Positions 8,932-17,990 are shown, numbered from the stretch's first letter. The stretch is DNA of 64,000 bases from Prochlorococcus sp. MIT 1300 (GCF_034092375.1 NZ_CP139302.1:1302001-1366000), one strand, 5' to 3'. Notes: generated from the letters alone by a model not told the origin. Numbers and translations are program-made.

Positions 8932-9735
8932 TCACCAGATACAAATTCTGTTACCGTAACCCTGAGGACTTGTTTTTGGTTTCCAGTAAGAGTTTAAATA
9001 ATCTCTGCCTAGACCTAACTTTAAGAAAGGATTGAGTGTAGTTCCAATATCAATAAAACTAAGCCAAGGAAAATGTTTAAATCCTTCGTGGATTAATATC
9101 TTGGCTGCAGCAGAAGCTCCTATTAAGACAAGACTACCAGGCTTTGCTAATGAGCATTCATGAAGGAATTTTTCTCGAAATGGATCAATTTTTTGCAAAA
9201 CTCCATTAGGGACTGGAACCCATTTAACTGAAGGACATGTTGAAAATAGTGTGATATCTGCATGCTCGTTAATCGCTATTAAAACGTCTCTATCAAGTAT
9301 TAAAGGTAATGATGTTTCTATAAAGCCTTTATAGTTGTGATTGACTAATAAGTTTGCCCAGGATTGAATAGAGTTAGTTTCTCTTCTTATTTGCGCTACC
9401 TTATTTGGGTCACAACAACATGGACAAGGCAAACCAATAATATAATTCTTCATTCTACATTTTAAAGCATTGTGTAGACCCTTAGCAATTTGATGATCAG
9501 TATTTGGATTAAATGTTTTATGGTCCCAAGATGCAAATTTCTGCAGATTAACTTTTTTCCCAGCTATTTTTGCACCATCTGCAGCTAAATCAATTCCTAA
9601 ACCATCCATCATAAATAATTCTCCGTCAGATATCCTATTGAATGCAAAAGGAACTTTCAGTTCAATAAGGCGATTAAGTTCACGCAAGTGAGCTTGAAAA
9701 TTTTTATATTCAAACTTTTCTTTTATATCTGGCAC
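8932..9735 (-). CDS. GT-D-fold (DUF1792-like) glycosyltransferase-related protein
   Basis: A 267-residue protein. The segment FNRISDGELFMMDG (about 32-45) resembles the RxGDGE motif of GT-D fold glycosyltransferases (DUF1792 type, first described in streptococcal serine-rich-repeat protein glycosylation). The C-terminal part (LVLIGASAAAKILIHEG, then FIDIGTTLNPF) matches the GA.A..L...G...DIG stretch of that family. A CPCCC cluster near residues 104-109 could bind metal and is unusual. It is a monocistronic gene converging on the GT4 gene with a 12-bp gap. Its promoter would share the 45-bp divergent region holding an inverted repeat at 9749-9768. Confidence 0.45.
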   Translation of the reverse strand: MPDIKEKFEYKNFQAHLRELNRLIELKVPFAFNRISDGELFMMDGLGIDLAADGAKIAGKKVNLQKFASWDHKTFNPNTDHQIAKGLHNALKCRMKNYIIGLPCPCCCDPNKVAQIRRETNSIQSWANLLVNHNYKGFIETSLPLILDRDVLIAINEHADITLFSTCPSVKWVPVPNGVLQKIDPFREKFLHECSLAKPGSLVLIGASAAAKILIHEGFKHFPWLSFIDIGTTLNPFLKLGLGRDYLNSYWKPKTSPQGYGNRICIW

Positions 9736-9748
9736 TCTGGGTTTGCTA

Positions 9749-9768
9749 TATGCTAAAACAATAGCATA
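9749..9768. promoter_or_regulatory. perfect inverted repeat in a divergent promoter gap
   Basis: TATGCTA and TAGCATA form perfect 7-bp arms separated by 6 bp (AAACAA). They sit in the 45-bp space between the divergent genes starting at 9735 (minus) and 9781 (plus). The dyad is the right size for a dimeric repressor operator or a small cruciform. It could also be a weak transcript hairpin. No regulator is encoded nearby, so its role is only inferred from position. Confidence 0.3.
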
Positions 9769-9780
9769 ACAAAAAGATTG

Positions 9781-10338
9781 ATGTCTTATTTCAGTGATGT
9801 CGAATTGAAAGGATTTGGATTTAAAAGCTTAGGGAATGATGTGCGTATTAGCACTAAGGCAAGTGTTTATGACTGTAGCAAGATAAGCATTGAGGATCAT
9901 GTTCGAATTGATGATTTCTGCCTTTTGTCAGGGGCTCTAAAGATTGGTCGCTTTACACATCTAGCACCTTATTGCATGCTTGCAGGAGGATTGAAAGGTA
10001 TTTGTATAGGGTCATATGTAACCTTGGCTTATGGGGTAAAGATCTTTAGTGAAACGGATGATTATTCAGGTGCTTCCGCGGTTGGATCTTTAATGCCAGA
10101 AAATTTAAAGAAGGTTAGAAGAAAAACCACTGAAATAGGTTCTATTTCTTTGCTTGGAACCAATTCTATTGTTTTGCCAGGTTGTCACCTAGGAGAGGGA
10201 GTTGCTTTAGGAGCAGCCACAGTAGTGACAAAGGAGTTAGATCCATGGTGGATTTATATTGGATCCCCAGCAAAAGCTTATAAACCTAGGGAGCAAAAGG
10301 TAAAGAAATTAGTTAGAGAAATAATTGAGGCAAAATAG
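9781..10338 (+). CDS. hexapeptide-repeat sugar acyltransferase (probable N-acetyltransferase)
   Basis: A 185-residue left-handed beta-helix acyltransferase. Imperfect [LIV]-G-x4 hexapeptides run from about residue 15 to 155 (IGRFTHLAPYC, ICIGSYVTLAYGV, LGTNSIVLPG, LGEGVALGAATVVTKEL). They end in WIYIGSPAKAYKPR, the family's typical closing turn. It presumably uses acetyl-CoA. The gene directly downstream, 3 bp away, encodes an RffA-type aminotransferase that makes a 4-amino-4,6-dideoxy sugar, so N-acetylation of that amino sugar is the likely reaction. I took the ATG at 9781; a TTG one codon upstream is also in frame. Confidence 0.75.
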   Translation: MSYFSDVELKGFGFKSLGNDVRISTKASVYDCSKISIEDHVRIDDFCLLSGALKIGRFTHLAPYCMLAGGLKGICIGSYVTLAYGVKIFSETDDYSGASAVGSLMPENLKKVRRKTTEIGSISLLGTNSIVLPGCHLGEGVALGAATVVTKELDPWWIYIGSPAKAYKPREQKVKKLVREIIEAK

Positions 10339-10340
10339 TA

Positions 10341-11474
10341 ATGATTCCTTTTAATAAGCCTTACTTATCTGGAAATGAACTTGAATATATTAGAAAAGCT
10401 GCCACATTGGGTCAATTATCTGGTGATGGGCATTTCACCAAACTTTCTAAAAAATGGTTAGATGATTACTACAGTCCAGCAAAAACTTTATTAACACACT
10501 CTTGCACAGGAGCACTAGAAATAGCTGCTTTGCTTTTGGAACTTGAGCCAGGCGATGAAATTATTTTACCTTCGTATACTTTTGTTAGCTCTGCAAATGC
10601 TTTTGTTTTACGTGGAGCCACCCCTGTTTTTGTAGATGTTGATCCAGTTAATTTCTGTATAGATGTCCATCAAGTTAGGAAAGCTATTACAAGTAAAACG
10701 AAGGCAATTCTTTGTGTTCATTATGCAGGTTTATCATGTGATATGACTACATTAGTGAATCTATCAAAAGAATTTTCTATACCTTTAATTGAAGATGCGG
10801 CTCAGGCTTTTGGTTCTACCTATAAAGGTAGAAAATTAGGGACATTTGGAGATTTAGCAACATTTAGTTTTCATGAAACTAAGAATATTATTTCAGGAGA
10901 AGGTGGTTGCTTATTAGTAAATAATCAAAAGTATTATAATAGAGCAGAGATAATTCGAGAGAAAGGCACTAATCGATCTAGTTTTTTTAGAGGTCAGACT
11001 GACAAGTATACTTGGATTGATTTAGGCTCTAGTTTTTTGCCTGGTGAACTGATTTCTGCTTTTTTACTTGCACAACTTGAGTCCAGCTCTCAAATCCTTA
11101 ATATGAGACTAAATTTATGGAATTCTTATTATAAAATGCTTCAATCTCTTCAGGAGAAAGATAAAATCAAATTACCCTTTATTTCGGGTGAAATATCACA
11201 TAATGCACATATGTTTTTTGTGTTGTGTTCGAATTTAATTGAACGACAAGCATTGATAAAATATTTGCGAGACCAGGGCATTCAGGCTGTATTTCATTAT
11301 GTCCCTTTACACTCCTCGCCAGCAGGTCAAAGATTTGGCAGAATCTCTGGCAAATTGCAAAATACAATAAAAGCCTCTGACTGTCTTCTTAGACTTCCTT
11401 TATTCCCTAACTTAAGCTCTGAGCAAGTACTTTATATATGTTCTGCAATCGAGTCTTTTTATACATGCATTTAA
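10341..11474 (+). CDS. rffA: dTDP-4-keto-6-deoxyhexose 4-aminotransferase (RffA/WecE type)
   Basis: A 377-residue PLP aminotransferase of the DegT/DnrJ/EryC1 (sugar aminotransferase) family. EDAAQA (151-156) holds the Asp that contacts the pyridine nitrogen. SFHETKNI (177-183) holds the Schiff-base Lys181, and a GEGG turn follows. The stretch EKGTNRSSFFRGQ, DKYTWIDLGSSFLP is the signature of RffA/WecE, which converts dTDP-4-keto-6-deoxy-D-glucose to dTDP-4-amino-4,6-dideoxy-D-galactose using glutamate. The adjacent acyltransferase would give the N-acyl sugar. RmlA and canonical RmlB for the substrate are not in this operon. It ends 2 bp from the convergent gene at 11476. Confidence 0.88.
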   Translation: MIPFNKPYLSGNELEYIRKAATLGQLSGDGHFTKLSKKWLDDYYSPAKTLLTHSCTGALEIAALLLELEPGDEIILPSYTFVSSANAFVLRGATPVFVDVDPVNFCIDVHQVRKAITSKTKAILCVHYAGLSCDMTTLVNLSKEFSIPLIEDAAQAFGSTYKGRKLGTFGDLATFSFHETKNIISGEGGCLLVNNQKYYNRAEIIREKGTNRSSFFRGQTDKYTWIDLGSSFLPGELISAFLLAQLESSSQILNMRLNLWNSYYKMLQSLQEKDKIKLPFISGEISHNAHMFFVLCSNLIERQALIKYLRDQGIQAVFHYVPLHSSPAGQRFGRISGKLQNTIKASDCLLRLPLFPNLSSEQVLYICSAIESFYTCI

Positions 11475-11475
11475 A

Positions 11476-12957
11476 TTAGGGGTTTTTAATCAGTTTGAAG
11501 CCACGTTGAATAAGCCTTCGAAAAGGTTGATCCATCATAGAACCTTTTCCTGAAATAGATATAGCTTCTGAGCCAGAGCCTTCCTCTAGAGCTTGAATGC
11601 TTCCCCACAGAGCTTTGTCATTAAGAGGATGTGGTGGAACCATTGTTGGTATTCCTTTTTGCTGCAATGCATATGAAAAGTGCATATCTTCACCACAAAA
11701 ATCTATACCTGCAACATCTTCTTTGTAACGCCAATATGTTTTCAACCAGTTGGTTTTAAAAAACCAACTATGTCCTACTATATCCACTTGCTTAGCGTTC
11801 TCAATTGGAAGCGGCCACCCATAACGAATATGATCCATATAGGATGTAGAAGACTGGTAGATAAGTCCAACAGTTCCATATAAAGCTTCTACTTTGGACA
11901 TTTCCCAACAACAGTTTTCTATCCATCTGTTACCTGGAACTGTATCATCATCAAAAACTACTGTGTATTCAGTAAGGTTGTTTAGAGAGTAAGAAAATCT
12001 TGCCCATACCCCTAAATTCTCATCTGAAATAACAAATTTAGCAAGTGGCATCCTCCGCTTAATCTTTTCAATCTCATTTTTATCCTTATAACTATTGACC
12101 CAAATAATTATCTTTGAAATAGGGTAACTTTGCTGAAGTAATGCATCATAGATTTTCACTGCACATTCAGGTCTCCTATACAGATTAATGACCGCCGTGA
12201 CTTTATGCTTCCACAAAACACTAGATGACAAATGAGCCATGCCACCTGAACCGCCTAATGTAACTGACGAATCCATGACCTTTAGCTCCTTCTCTACCTT
12301 TTTCTCGTTTTCGTCGAATAAAATATGATCACCAATAGAAATTACAATATTCCATGGCATTAATGAATATAAATGTGCAGCAATTAAATCCCGCTCATCT
12401 TTTTCTATAATAGGATCTATAATTATAAATGATCTTTGTGAGGTCTTTAAATCTTGTACCAATCTATTTTTACCTAGGCTTATGAATTGGCTAATTGAAT
12501 CTTTGTTTAGGATTCTATGAAACTTAAACTTATCAATATTATCCATACTTAAGGTACCTATCTGATCTAGTAACATCAGATCCCAAATTGGATTAGATAC
12601 TTTAATCTTTGCCTCCTTAGAGATGAATGCAATATTTACTTTAAATTTAGTTTTATACTGATTAATAGTCTTTATTAGTCCACCGCAGTCGTAGAGAAGA
12701 GAAGAAACACCACTAGCTGAGAATAACTGACTTTTACCCTCTACTAATTGATAAGCGTCTTTAAGACTCACTAGATGATAGTGAGTCTTATTAAATGCAT
12801 GCCAGAAATCAGGAGAATTTTGGTAGTCAGGGTAGCGGTCATCTAATTGGTTCTCGGAATATAAATTTCCCTCGGTTATTAAACATCCTTCACCTAGTAA
12901 GCTATTAGAAGAAAGCTCTTCTAATTTCTGCTGAATAGAATAGATGTTTTTTTCCAC
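11476..12957 (-). CDS. GT2-like (GT-A) glycosyltransferase with long novel N-terminal region
   Basis: A 493-residue protein. The C-terminal half (about 250-450) is a GT-A transferase: KVTAVINLYRRPE begins the first strand, YTVVFDDDTVPGNRW carries the acidic metal-binding motif, and GEDMHFSYALQQKG is the acceptor-side ED-motif region. The first ~245 residues contain no motif I recognise. They read as alpha/beta sequence, including FIIIDPIIEKDERDL, so they could be a second diverged transferase-like or regulatory domain. It is the last gene of a three-gene minus operon and probably acts on surface glycan. The N-terminal domain is worth structural prediction. Confidence 0.65.
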   Translation of the reverse strand: MEKNIYSIQQKLEELSSNSLLGEGCLITEGNLYSENQLDDRYPDYQNSPDFWHAFNKTHYHLVSLKDAYQLVEGKSQLFSASGVSSLLYDCGGLIKTINQYKTKFKVNIAFISKEAKIKVSNPIWDLMLLDQIGTLSMDNIDKFKFHRILNKDSISQFISLGKNRLVQDLKTSQRSFIIIDPIIEKDERDLIAAHLYSLMPWNIVISIGDHILFDENEKKVEKELKVMDSSVTLGGSGGMAHLSSSVLWKHKVTAVINLYRRPECAVKIYDALLQQSYPISKIIIWVNSYKDKNEIEKIKRRMPLAKFVISDENLGVWARFSYSLNNLTEYTVVFDDDTVPGNRWIENCCWEMSKVEALYGTVGLIYQSSTSYMDHIRYGWPLPIENAKQVDIVGHSWFFKTNWLKTYWRYKEDVAGIDFCGEDMHFSYALQQKGIPTMVPPHPLNDKALWGSIQALEEGSGSEAISISGKGSMMDQPFRRLIQRGFKLIKNP

Positions 12958-12964
12958 GTACCCT

Positions 12965-13945
12965 CTATACTTGTATAGGTGTATGCTTTGAATTCCAACA
13001 TTCTGATTTCATGATTCTATAATATAAATTATTTCTTGTAAAGAGCTTACTCTTTTGCAAGGCGCTAAGTCTCATATCATCGTATTTTTCCCAATTGCTG
13101 AGCACTTCCCCAATCTTTTTTTCCATATCCTCCATTGATTCAAAATATATGAAATCTTTACCTTCTTCATAGAAGTCTTCAACCAGATTCCAATTATCTT
13201 TTTCAACTAGATTCAATGTTCCTAGAGCGGCCGCCTCATTAAATCGCGATTTAAACTGAGGTACATAACCATTATTTAAATCATTAAATGCCTGATTCTC
13301 TTCCCATCGAGGCCTCCGTTTAATATTTTCAATGGCCTCAGTACCAACGGGATAAGAATTAAAGCATATGGAGATTTTACAGTTACTTATTACTTTATAT
13401 TTATCTACCGGTGATAAGTTTATGTTCGTCGCCATCGGCAACGCTAACCCTGTTAATTGATTTATACCCTTGGTCATTGTTATGTATCTGTAGTTAAACT
13501 GTTTGAATATTTCTAGCATATGGAGATATTTAACGTTATGAATTCCACCATGATATATGACATCATAATCCTTTTTAGCTAATGGATTTACTCCATTAGG
13601 AATAGAAACAGGATAGAAAATATATTTATAACGATTACTTCCTTCTAGTTTATTCATCCAATGACAACTAAAAGGGCAGATACCATATATTTCGTCAAAG
13701 ACACCATTAGCATCATGTATAAAATTATCACTACTATACTCTGTAGGCATAGTCACATTTAAGTACTTAATTTTTCTAAAGCAAGACCTGACCTTTGCTT
13801 TGCTTAGCCCTTTTTCTAAAATACGATATCCATAGAAAAGTACCTCTTCACAATATTCTTGGTTGTCTTTTGCAAACTCCTCTAAGTCCAAGTCATATAA
13901 ATTTGTTCCAGGTATCTCTGAATTTAAATAACTGATTACTTTCAT
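12965..13945 (-). CDS. GT4-like glycosyltransferase (glycosyl transferases group 1 type)
   Basis: A 326-residue protein of the short GT-B type (PF13524-like). The C-terminal part contains PQFKSRFNEAAALGTLNLVEKDN, followed by FIYFESMEDMEKKI. This is the donor-binding helix with conserved Lys/Arg and Glu, then the conserved F/Y-x-s-x-e-el..ki region. The N-terminal half has short Rossmann-like strands (DVIYHGGIHN). It lies 7 bp upstream of the GT2-like gene, and its start overlaps the end of the gene at 13942 (ATGA), so the three are cotranslated. Substrate unknown. Confidence 0.6.
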   Translation of the reverse strand: MKVISYLNSEIPGTNLYDLDLEEFAKDNQEYCEEVLFYGYRILEKGLSKAKVRSCFRKIKYLNVTMPTEYSSDNFIHDANGVFDEIYGICPFSCHWMNKLEGSNRYKYIFYPVSIPNGVNPLAKKDYDVIYHGGIHNVKYLHMLEIFKQFNYRYITMTKGINQLTGLALPMATNINLSPVDKYKVISNCKISICFNSYPVGTEAIENIKRRPRWEENQAFNDLNNGYVPQFKSRFNEAAALGTLNLVEKDNWNLVEDFYEEGKDFIYFESMEDMEKKIGEVLSNWEKYDDMRLSALQKSKLFTRNNLYYRIMKSECWNSKHTPIQV

Positions 13946-14706
13946 AGATACACACCTCGTGCATTTGGATTTATTCCATACTTGATGAATATTTCATCCA
14001 GCTCTTTCTTGTATTCTGATATGTTCCATTTGCCACCTACTATTGCTGTACAGATATGTGGAGTAATTGAAGAATCATAATGATACATACCTCGCTTTTC
14101 TTCATTATCATAAAACAACAAGCCTTGAAATCCCATATCTCTACAGATTTGACTTCCCAAAACCTCCTGCTGCAACCCCCCTTTTCTAGCTATTTCAGAA
14201 TCTATGCTCATAGAGTAGATATCTAAGAGCCTAGCTCTGTTCCAAATTGAGACCTGTTGTGTAAAAAGAGTATCAGAGTCTGACTCTATTTCAAATAAAT
14301 ACTTATGATTGGTTGCCCTAATTTTTTCAGGTCCTCTGACTAGCTTTACAAAATCCCATTTGTTATTATCATCCCTAATTAAATTATGGATATAATTAAA
14401 TTCATTTTTTCTTGGTACCCCAGATGGAATACAGTCCTCATTCGCTATTAAAACAGTCTCTTCCTTTATTTTTTTAAGGCAAAATAAGTACTGCAGGTTG
14501 TACGATAACTCTTGAGGGTATATTAGATAATTCAAGTGTACGCCCCATTTTTCTTTTATCTCAACCAAGGCTTTACTCTCCTTGCTTGTTAAAAGATAGA
14601 TTCTGTCAAACAATCTATCCCAAGCAAACCTTTTGAGTTCGCCAAAGAAAGGCTCCCAAACATCCTCTGAACTACTGTGACTATTCACTATTAAAGCAAT
14701 ACTCAT
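13942..14706 (-). CDS. hypothetical GT-A-like protein of glycan operon
   Basis: A 254-residue protein I cannot place firmly. It starts with a hydrophobic strand (MSIALIVNSHSS). It has RIYLLTSKESKAL and then TVLIANEDCIPSG around residue 90-100, where an acidic NEDC motif stands in for the D-x-D of a GT-A glycosyltransferase. This resembles proteins annotated as glycosyltransferase-like in LPS clusters, but I see no decisive motif. I took the ATG at 14706; an upstream in-frame ATG at 14724 would add six poorly fitting residues. It is the first gene of the three-gene minus operon, with its promoter in the 14707-14869 divergent gap. Confidence 0.4.
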   Translation of the reverse strand: MSIALIVNSHSSSEDVWEPFFGELKRFAWDRLFDRIYLLTSKESKALVEIKEKWGVHLNYLIYPQELSYNLQYLFCLKKIKEETVLIANEDCIPSGVPRKNEFNYIHNLIRDDNNKWDFVKLVRGPEKIRATNHKYLFEIESDSDTLFTQQVSIWNRARLLDIYSMSIDSEIARKGGLQQEVLGSQICRDMGFQGLLFYDNEEKRGMYHYDSSITPHICTAIVGGKWNISEYKKELDEIFIKYGINPNARGVYL

Positions 14707-14825
14707 CTCATCACACAAAAGCAATCAAATTCTAGAGATAGAAACTAGGAATGTCCACTTGCTTCTCTTGCTAATTTAATATCAGTTATTAGTCTATAGC
14801 CTTTAGCTTTTGTATTCAATTTACT

Positions 14826-14854
14826 TTGACCTTTGTCTTCATATGTGCTAAAAT
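14826..14854 (+). promoter_or_regulatory. sigma-70-type promoter for the GDP-heptose operon
   Basis: TTGACC at 14826-14831 and TAAAAT at 14849-14854 are separated by exactly 17 bp, a near-consensus primary-sigma promoter. Transcription would begin near 14861, leaving a leader of only about 9 bases before the ATG at 14870. No Shine-Dalgarno fits there, so the first message may be nearly leaderless. It would drive the six-gene operon 14870-20923. Confidence 0.6.
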
Positions 14855-14869
14855 TACAAAAAAAGTTAA

Positions 14870-16078
14870 ATGAAAATAGCTTGCCGTATATGTGGCTCGC
14901 ATAATCTTGAGCCTTGTATTGATCTAGGTGACCAGCCCTGGTGTAATAACTTTCTTACATCAGAACAAATAGGCACAGAGCCTTCCTATCCTTTAAGAGT
15001 TGTTTATTGCCATGATTGCCATACTTCACAGCTTGATTTTACTGTTAAAAAGGAAATCATGTTTGGAGATCATACCTATCTATCAGGTGTCACCAAGTCT
15101 TTGTCAAATCATTTCCTATCAATAGCCAAAATTACCCTTGATAATTTTTTTGAAGGTAGCAATAGATCTTTAATAAACGTTTTAGATATTGGGTCAAATG
15201 ATGGTACACAGCTGAAGCATTATAAAAACTCTGGTTGTAATGTTTTAGGTGTTGAGTCTTCAAAAACCACAGCGACCATCGCCTCTCAAGCAGGAATCAA
15301 TACCCTAAATGAGTTTTTTAATGAGCAAGTAGCATTGAGAATATCTGAAAAGCAAAATATTATCAATGCTTCAGGTGTTTTCTTCCATCTTGAAGAACTT
15401 CATTCTGTGACTAGAGGTATCAAACACTTGCTTGATAAGGATGGAGTATTTGTAGTTCAGTTTTTATATATGAAATCTATTGTAGAAAATAATGCATTTG
15501 ATCAAATTTACCATGAACACCTACTTTATTACACTTTATCTACAATTACAAAACTATTGTCAATACATGAGCTTTCTATAGAAGATGCGTTTTTAGCCCC
15601 AATTCATGGAGGCTCAATGATATGTTTTGTTAGGCATACAGATCGATGTAAGCCTACTAAACGATATAAAGAGCTTTTAGCGCAGGAGGAAATTAGTCAA
15701 ATCAATACCTTTTCATCATATTTATCTTTTTCCAGACGTATTGAAGAATTTAAGATTCGTGATATGGATTACCTCTATCAAGCCAAAAAGTTAGGCAAAA
15801 CCATTTATGGTTTCGGCGCACCAGTTAAAGGCAATACTCTTTTAAATTACTTTGGCATAGGTAAGGATGTTTTAGATTATTTAGTGGAAAAAAATGAATT
15901 AAGGGATGGACTATTTAGTCCAGGCATGCATATACCTATAAAACTTGAAAAGGATTTAACCCAACTTCCAGATATATATTATGTTTTAGCATGGAATTTT
16001 CGCGACGAGATATTAGCCAATAATCAAGAATTGATTGATAATGGAGTAGAGTTTTATTTCCCAGTCAATCCAGCTTGA
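14870..16078 (+). CDS. sugar C-methyltransferase (TylC3/NovU-like)
   Basis: A 402-residue three-domain enzyme. Residues 1-60 form a zinc-binding head with C5-x2-C8 and C47-x2-C50. Residues about 100-200 are a class I SAM domain with VLDIGSNDGTQL (motif I), and a HLEEL stretch follows. The C-terminal 150 residues match the Methyltransf_14 domain, with YGFGAPVKGNTLLNYFG. This architecture belongs to deoxysugar C-methyltransferases (TylC3, NovU, TcaB9), which add a branch methyl to a keto-sugar nucleotide using an enolate intermediate. Leading the GDP-heptose operon, it could C-methylate a keto-heptose or another keto-sugar. The sugar substrate is inferred from context only. Confidence 0.8.
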   Translation: MKIACRICGSHNLEPCIDLGDQPWCNNFLTSEQIGTEPSYPLRVVYCHDCHTSQLDFTVKKEIMFGDHTYLSGVTKSLSNHFLSIAKITLDNFFEGSNRSLINVLDIGSNDGTQLKHYKNSGCNVLGVESSKTTATIASQAGINTLNEFFNEQVALRISEKQNIINASGVFFHLEELHSVTRGIKHLLDKDGVFVVQFLYMKSIVENNAFDQIYHEHLLYYTLSTITKLLSIHELSIEDAFLAPIHGGSMICFVRHTDRCKPTKRYKELLAQEEISQINTFSSYLSFSRRIEEFKIRDMDYLYQAKKLGKTIYGFGAPVKGNTLLNYFGIGKDVLDYLVEKNELRDGLFSPGMHIPIKLEKDLTQLPDIYYVLAWNFRDEILANNQELIDNGVEFYFPVNPA

Positions 16079-16081
16079 ACC

Positions 16082-16990
16082 ATGAGGGTATTCGTAACTG
16101 GTTCGAGAGGCTTCTTGGGTCGTCATCTAGTACCTTTTTTACAAAGTCAAGCTATTGAGGTTGATAATCCATCGCGTAAAGAACTGGATCTTATGGATTT
16201 TGACGCTTTACAGTCTTATTCGCAGAAAAAATATGATCGTATATATCACCTTGCTGCATGGACACAGGCTGGAGATTTTTGTTTACGTTACCCTGGTGAT
16301 CAGTGGGTTAATAATCAAATCCTGAACACAAATGTACTTAAATGGTGGTCAGAGTTACAACCTCAGGCAAGACTAATTTTTATGGGCACTAGTTGCTCAT
16401 ATTCTCCTGAACTTCCTCTTGTAGAATCCAACTATATGAAAGGTCAACCAATAGATAGCCTCTATACTTATGCAATGACCAAAAGAATGCTTTTAGTAGG
16501 TGCTCAGTCCTTAAGTAAGCAGTATGATCTAACTTATAATTGTTTTATACCATCAACTCTATATGGAGGAAACTACCATTCTGATGGACGACAAATGCAT
16601 TTTATATTTGATTTAATTCGAAAGATTGTATCAGCATCAAAAACTGGATCCAAAGCTGTTCTATGGGGAGATGGGAATCAGAGGAGGGAACTTGTTCACG
16701 TCAAGGATTTCGTGAGCATTATGGAGTTTCTTATACCCAAGTTAAATAATGATCTTATAAACATAGGAGCTGGTATAGACTATTCAATAAAAGAATTTGC
16801 AAATACCATATGTGAGTTGACAAAAACTACTACTAAGGTTGTTGAATATGACAAAACCAAATATGTTGGAGCAAAATCCAAATGTTTAAATATCGACAAG
16901 TTGCAATACATTTACCCACAGTTGGAGTATCTTCCATTGCGCACAGGCCTTAACGACTCAATAGCCTGGTACCTCACTACTCAGGACTAA
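16082..16990 (+). CDS. SDR-family nucleotide-sugar epimerase/dehydratase
   Basis: A 302-residue extended SDR. GSRGFLG (7-13) is the NAD(P)-binding Gly-rich loop. GTSCSYSPE holds the catalytic Ser/Thr region, and YAMTK (Y-x3-K) is the catalytic pair. RRELVHVKDFV near 200 is the substrate-binding stretch typical of GDP-fucose synthase-like and epimerase enzymes. With the C-methyltransferase 3 bp upstream and HddA 4 bp downstream, it probably reduces or epimerises a GDP-heptose-derived keto sugar, in the way GMER-type enzymes act. The exact reaction is not readable. Confidence 0.75.
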   Translation: MRVFVTGSRGFLGRHLVPFLQSQAIEVDNPSRKELDLMDFDALQSYSQKKYDRIYHLAAWTQAGDFCLRYPGDQWVNNQILNTNVLKWWSELQPQARLIFMGTSCSYSPELPLVESNYMKGQPIDSLYTYAMTKRMLLVGAQSLSKQYDLTYNCFIPSTLYGGNYHSDGRQMHFIFDLIRKIVSASKTGSKAVLWGDGNQRRELVHVKDFVSIMEFLIPKLNNDLINIGAGIDYSIKEFANTICELTKTTTKVVEYDKTKYVGAKSKCLNIDKLQYIYPQLEYLPLRTGLNDSIAWYLTTQD

Positions 16991-16994
16991 GATT

Positions 16995-17990
16995 TTGTTG
17001 GTTGTTACAAAAACGCCTCTGAGAATAAGCTTTTTAGGAGGAGGTACAGATTATAAGTCTTATTTTCATCGAAAACCAGGTGCAGTTCTTGGCATGTCAA
17101 TTGATAAGTATATATTTATTGCTTCAGTAGATATGGATGGAATACAAGACTATAGATACCGCGTCTCATATTCCAAGATTGAACAAGTAAATTCCAAAGA
17201 ACAAATTGAACATCCTGTTATCAAAGCAGTTTTAAGTGAACGTTCTATTAACGAGAATCTTGATATAAGCATTATTTCCGATATGCCAGCCAATTCTGGA
17301 TTGGGCAGCTCCTCAGCGTTTACTGTAGGCCTCTTGCGTATGCTTAATGCAAGATATGAGGTAAGAGCTACTAAGTTAGATCTAGCCTTAGAGGCTATTT
17401 ATGTAGAGAAAGAACTGCTTAATGAGAATGTAGGTATTCAAGACCAGCTACACTGTTCATTTGGTGGTATAAATAGGTTCGATTTCTTTCAAGATGATAT
17501 TAAGGTTTCTCCTGTTGTTATGAGAGGAGAATGTCAGTCAACATTACTTGATTCCCTATTCCTTGTTTATACAGGTATTAAGCGACATGCTTCACAAGTT
17601 CTAGATAATCAAATCCAGAAAACAATAGATGGATCAAATGATAAATACCTTGAGGAGATGTACAAAATGGTAGCTGAAGGCTCCGAAATTCTTTCAAATC
17701 CTGATCCTACTTCTCTTCTTGTCGATTTTGCTAATCTACTTTCCAAAGGTTGGCATTTAAAGAAGCAACTCAGCAAATCCATCAGTGACCCACAAATAGA
17801 TCAACTCTATGAAAGATGTCTTTCTGCTGGAGCTTTAGGAGCAAAACTATGTGGAGCTGGTGCTGGTGGTTTTTTACTTTGTATAGTGCCAGAGCAAAAT
17901 CGACTGAACTTTCTTTCTGATTTAGCTGACACCTCAGTAGTGAAGATATCTATGGATACTGAAGGTTCACAAGTCATGTTAAGAGGTTAA
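16995..17990 (+). CDS. hddA: D-glycero-alpha-D-manno-heptose-7-phosphate kinase
   Basis: A 331-residue GHMP-family kinase. TPLRISFLGGGTDY (7-20) is the N-terminal motif characteristic of HddA. PANSGLGSSSAF (98-109) is the ATP-binding motif 2, and GAKLCGAGAGGFLL near 288-301 is motif 3. HddA phosphorylates C1 of D-glycero-D-manno-heptose 7-phosphate to give the alpha-1,7-bisphosphate used by GmhB. The start is TTG at 16995, 4 bp after the previous stop; the conserved TKTPLRISF start supports it. It is cytoplasmic. The neighbours gmhB, gmhA and hddC complete the pathway, making this call strong. Confidence 0.93.
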   Translation: MLVVTKTPLRISFLGGGTDYKSYFHRKPGAVLGMSIDKYIFIASVDMDGIQDYRYRVSYSKIEQVNSKEQIEHPVIKAVLSERSINENLDISIISDMPANSGLGSSSAFTVGLLRMLNARYEVRATKLDLALEAIYVEKELLNENVGIQDQLHCSFGGINRFDFFQDDIKVSPVVMRGECQSTLLDSLFLVYTGIKRHASQVLDNQIQKTIDGSNDKYLEEMYKMVAEGSEILSNPDPTSLLVDFANLLSKGWHLKKQLSKSISDPQIDQLYERCLSAGALGAKLCGAGAGGFLLCIVPEQNRLNFLSDLADTSVVKISMDTEGSQVMLRG

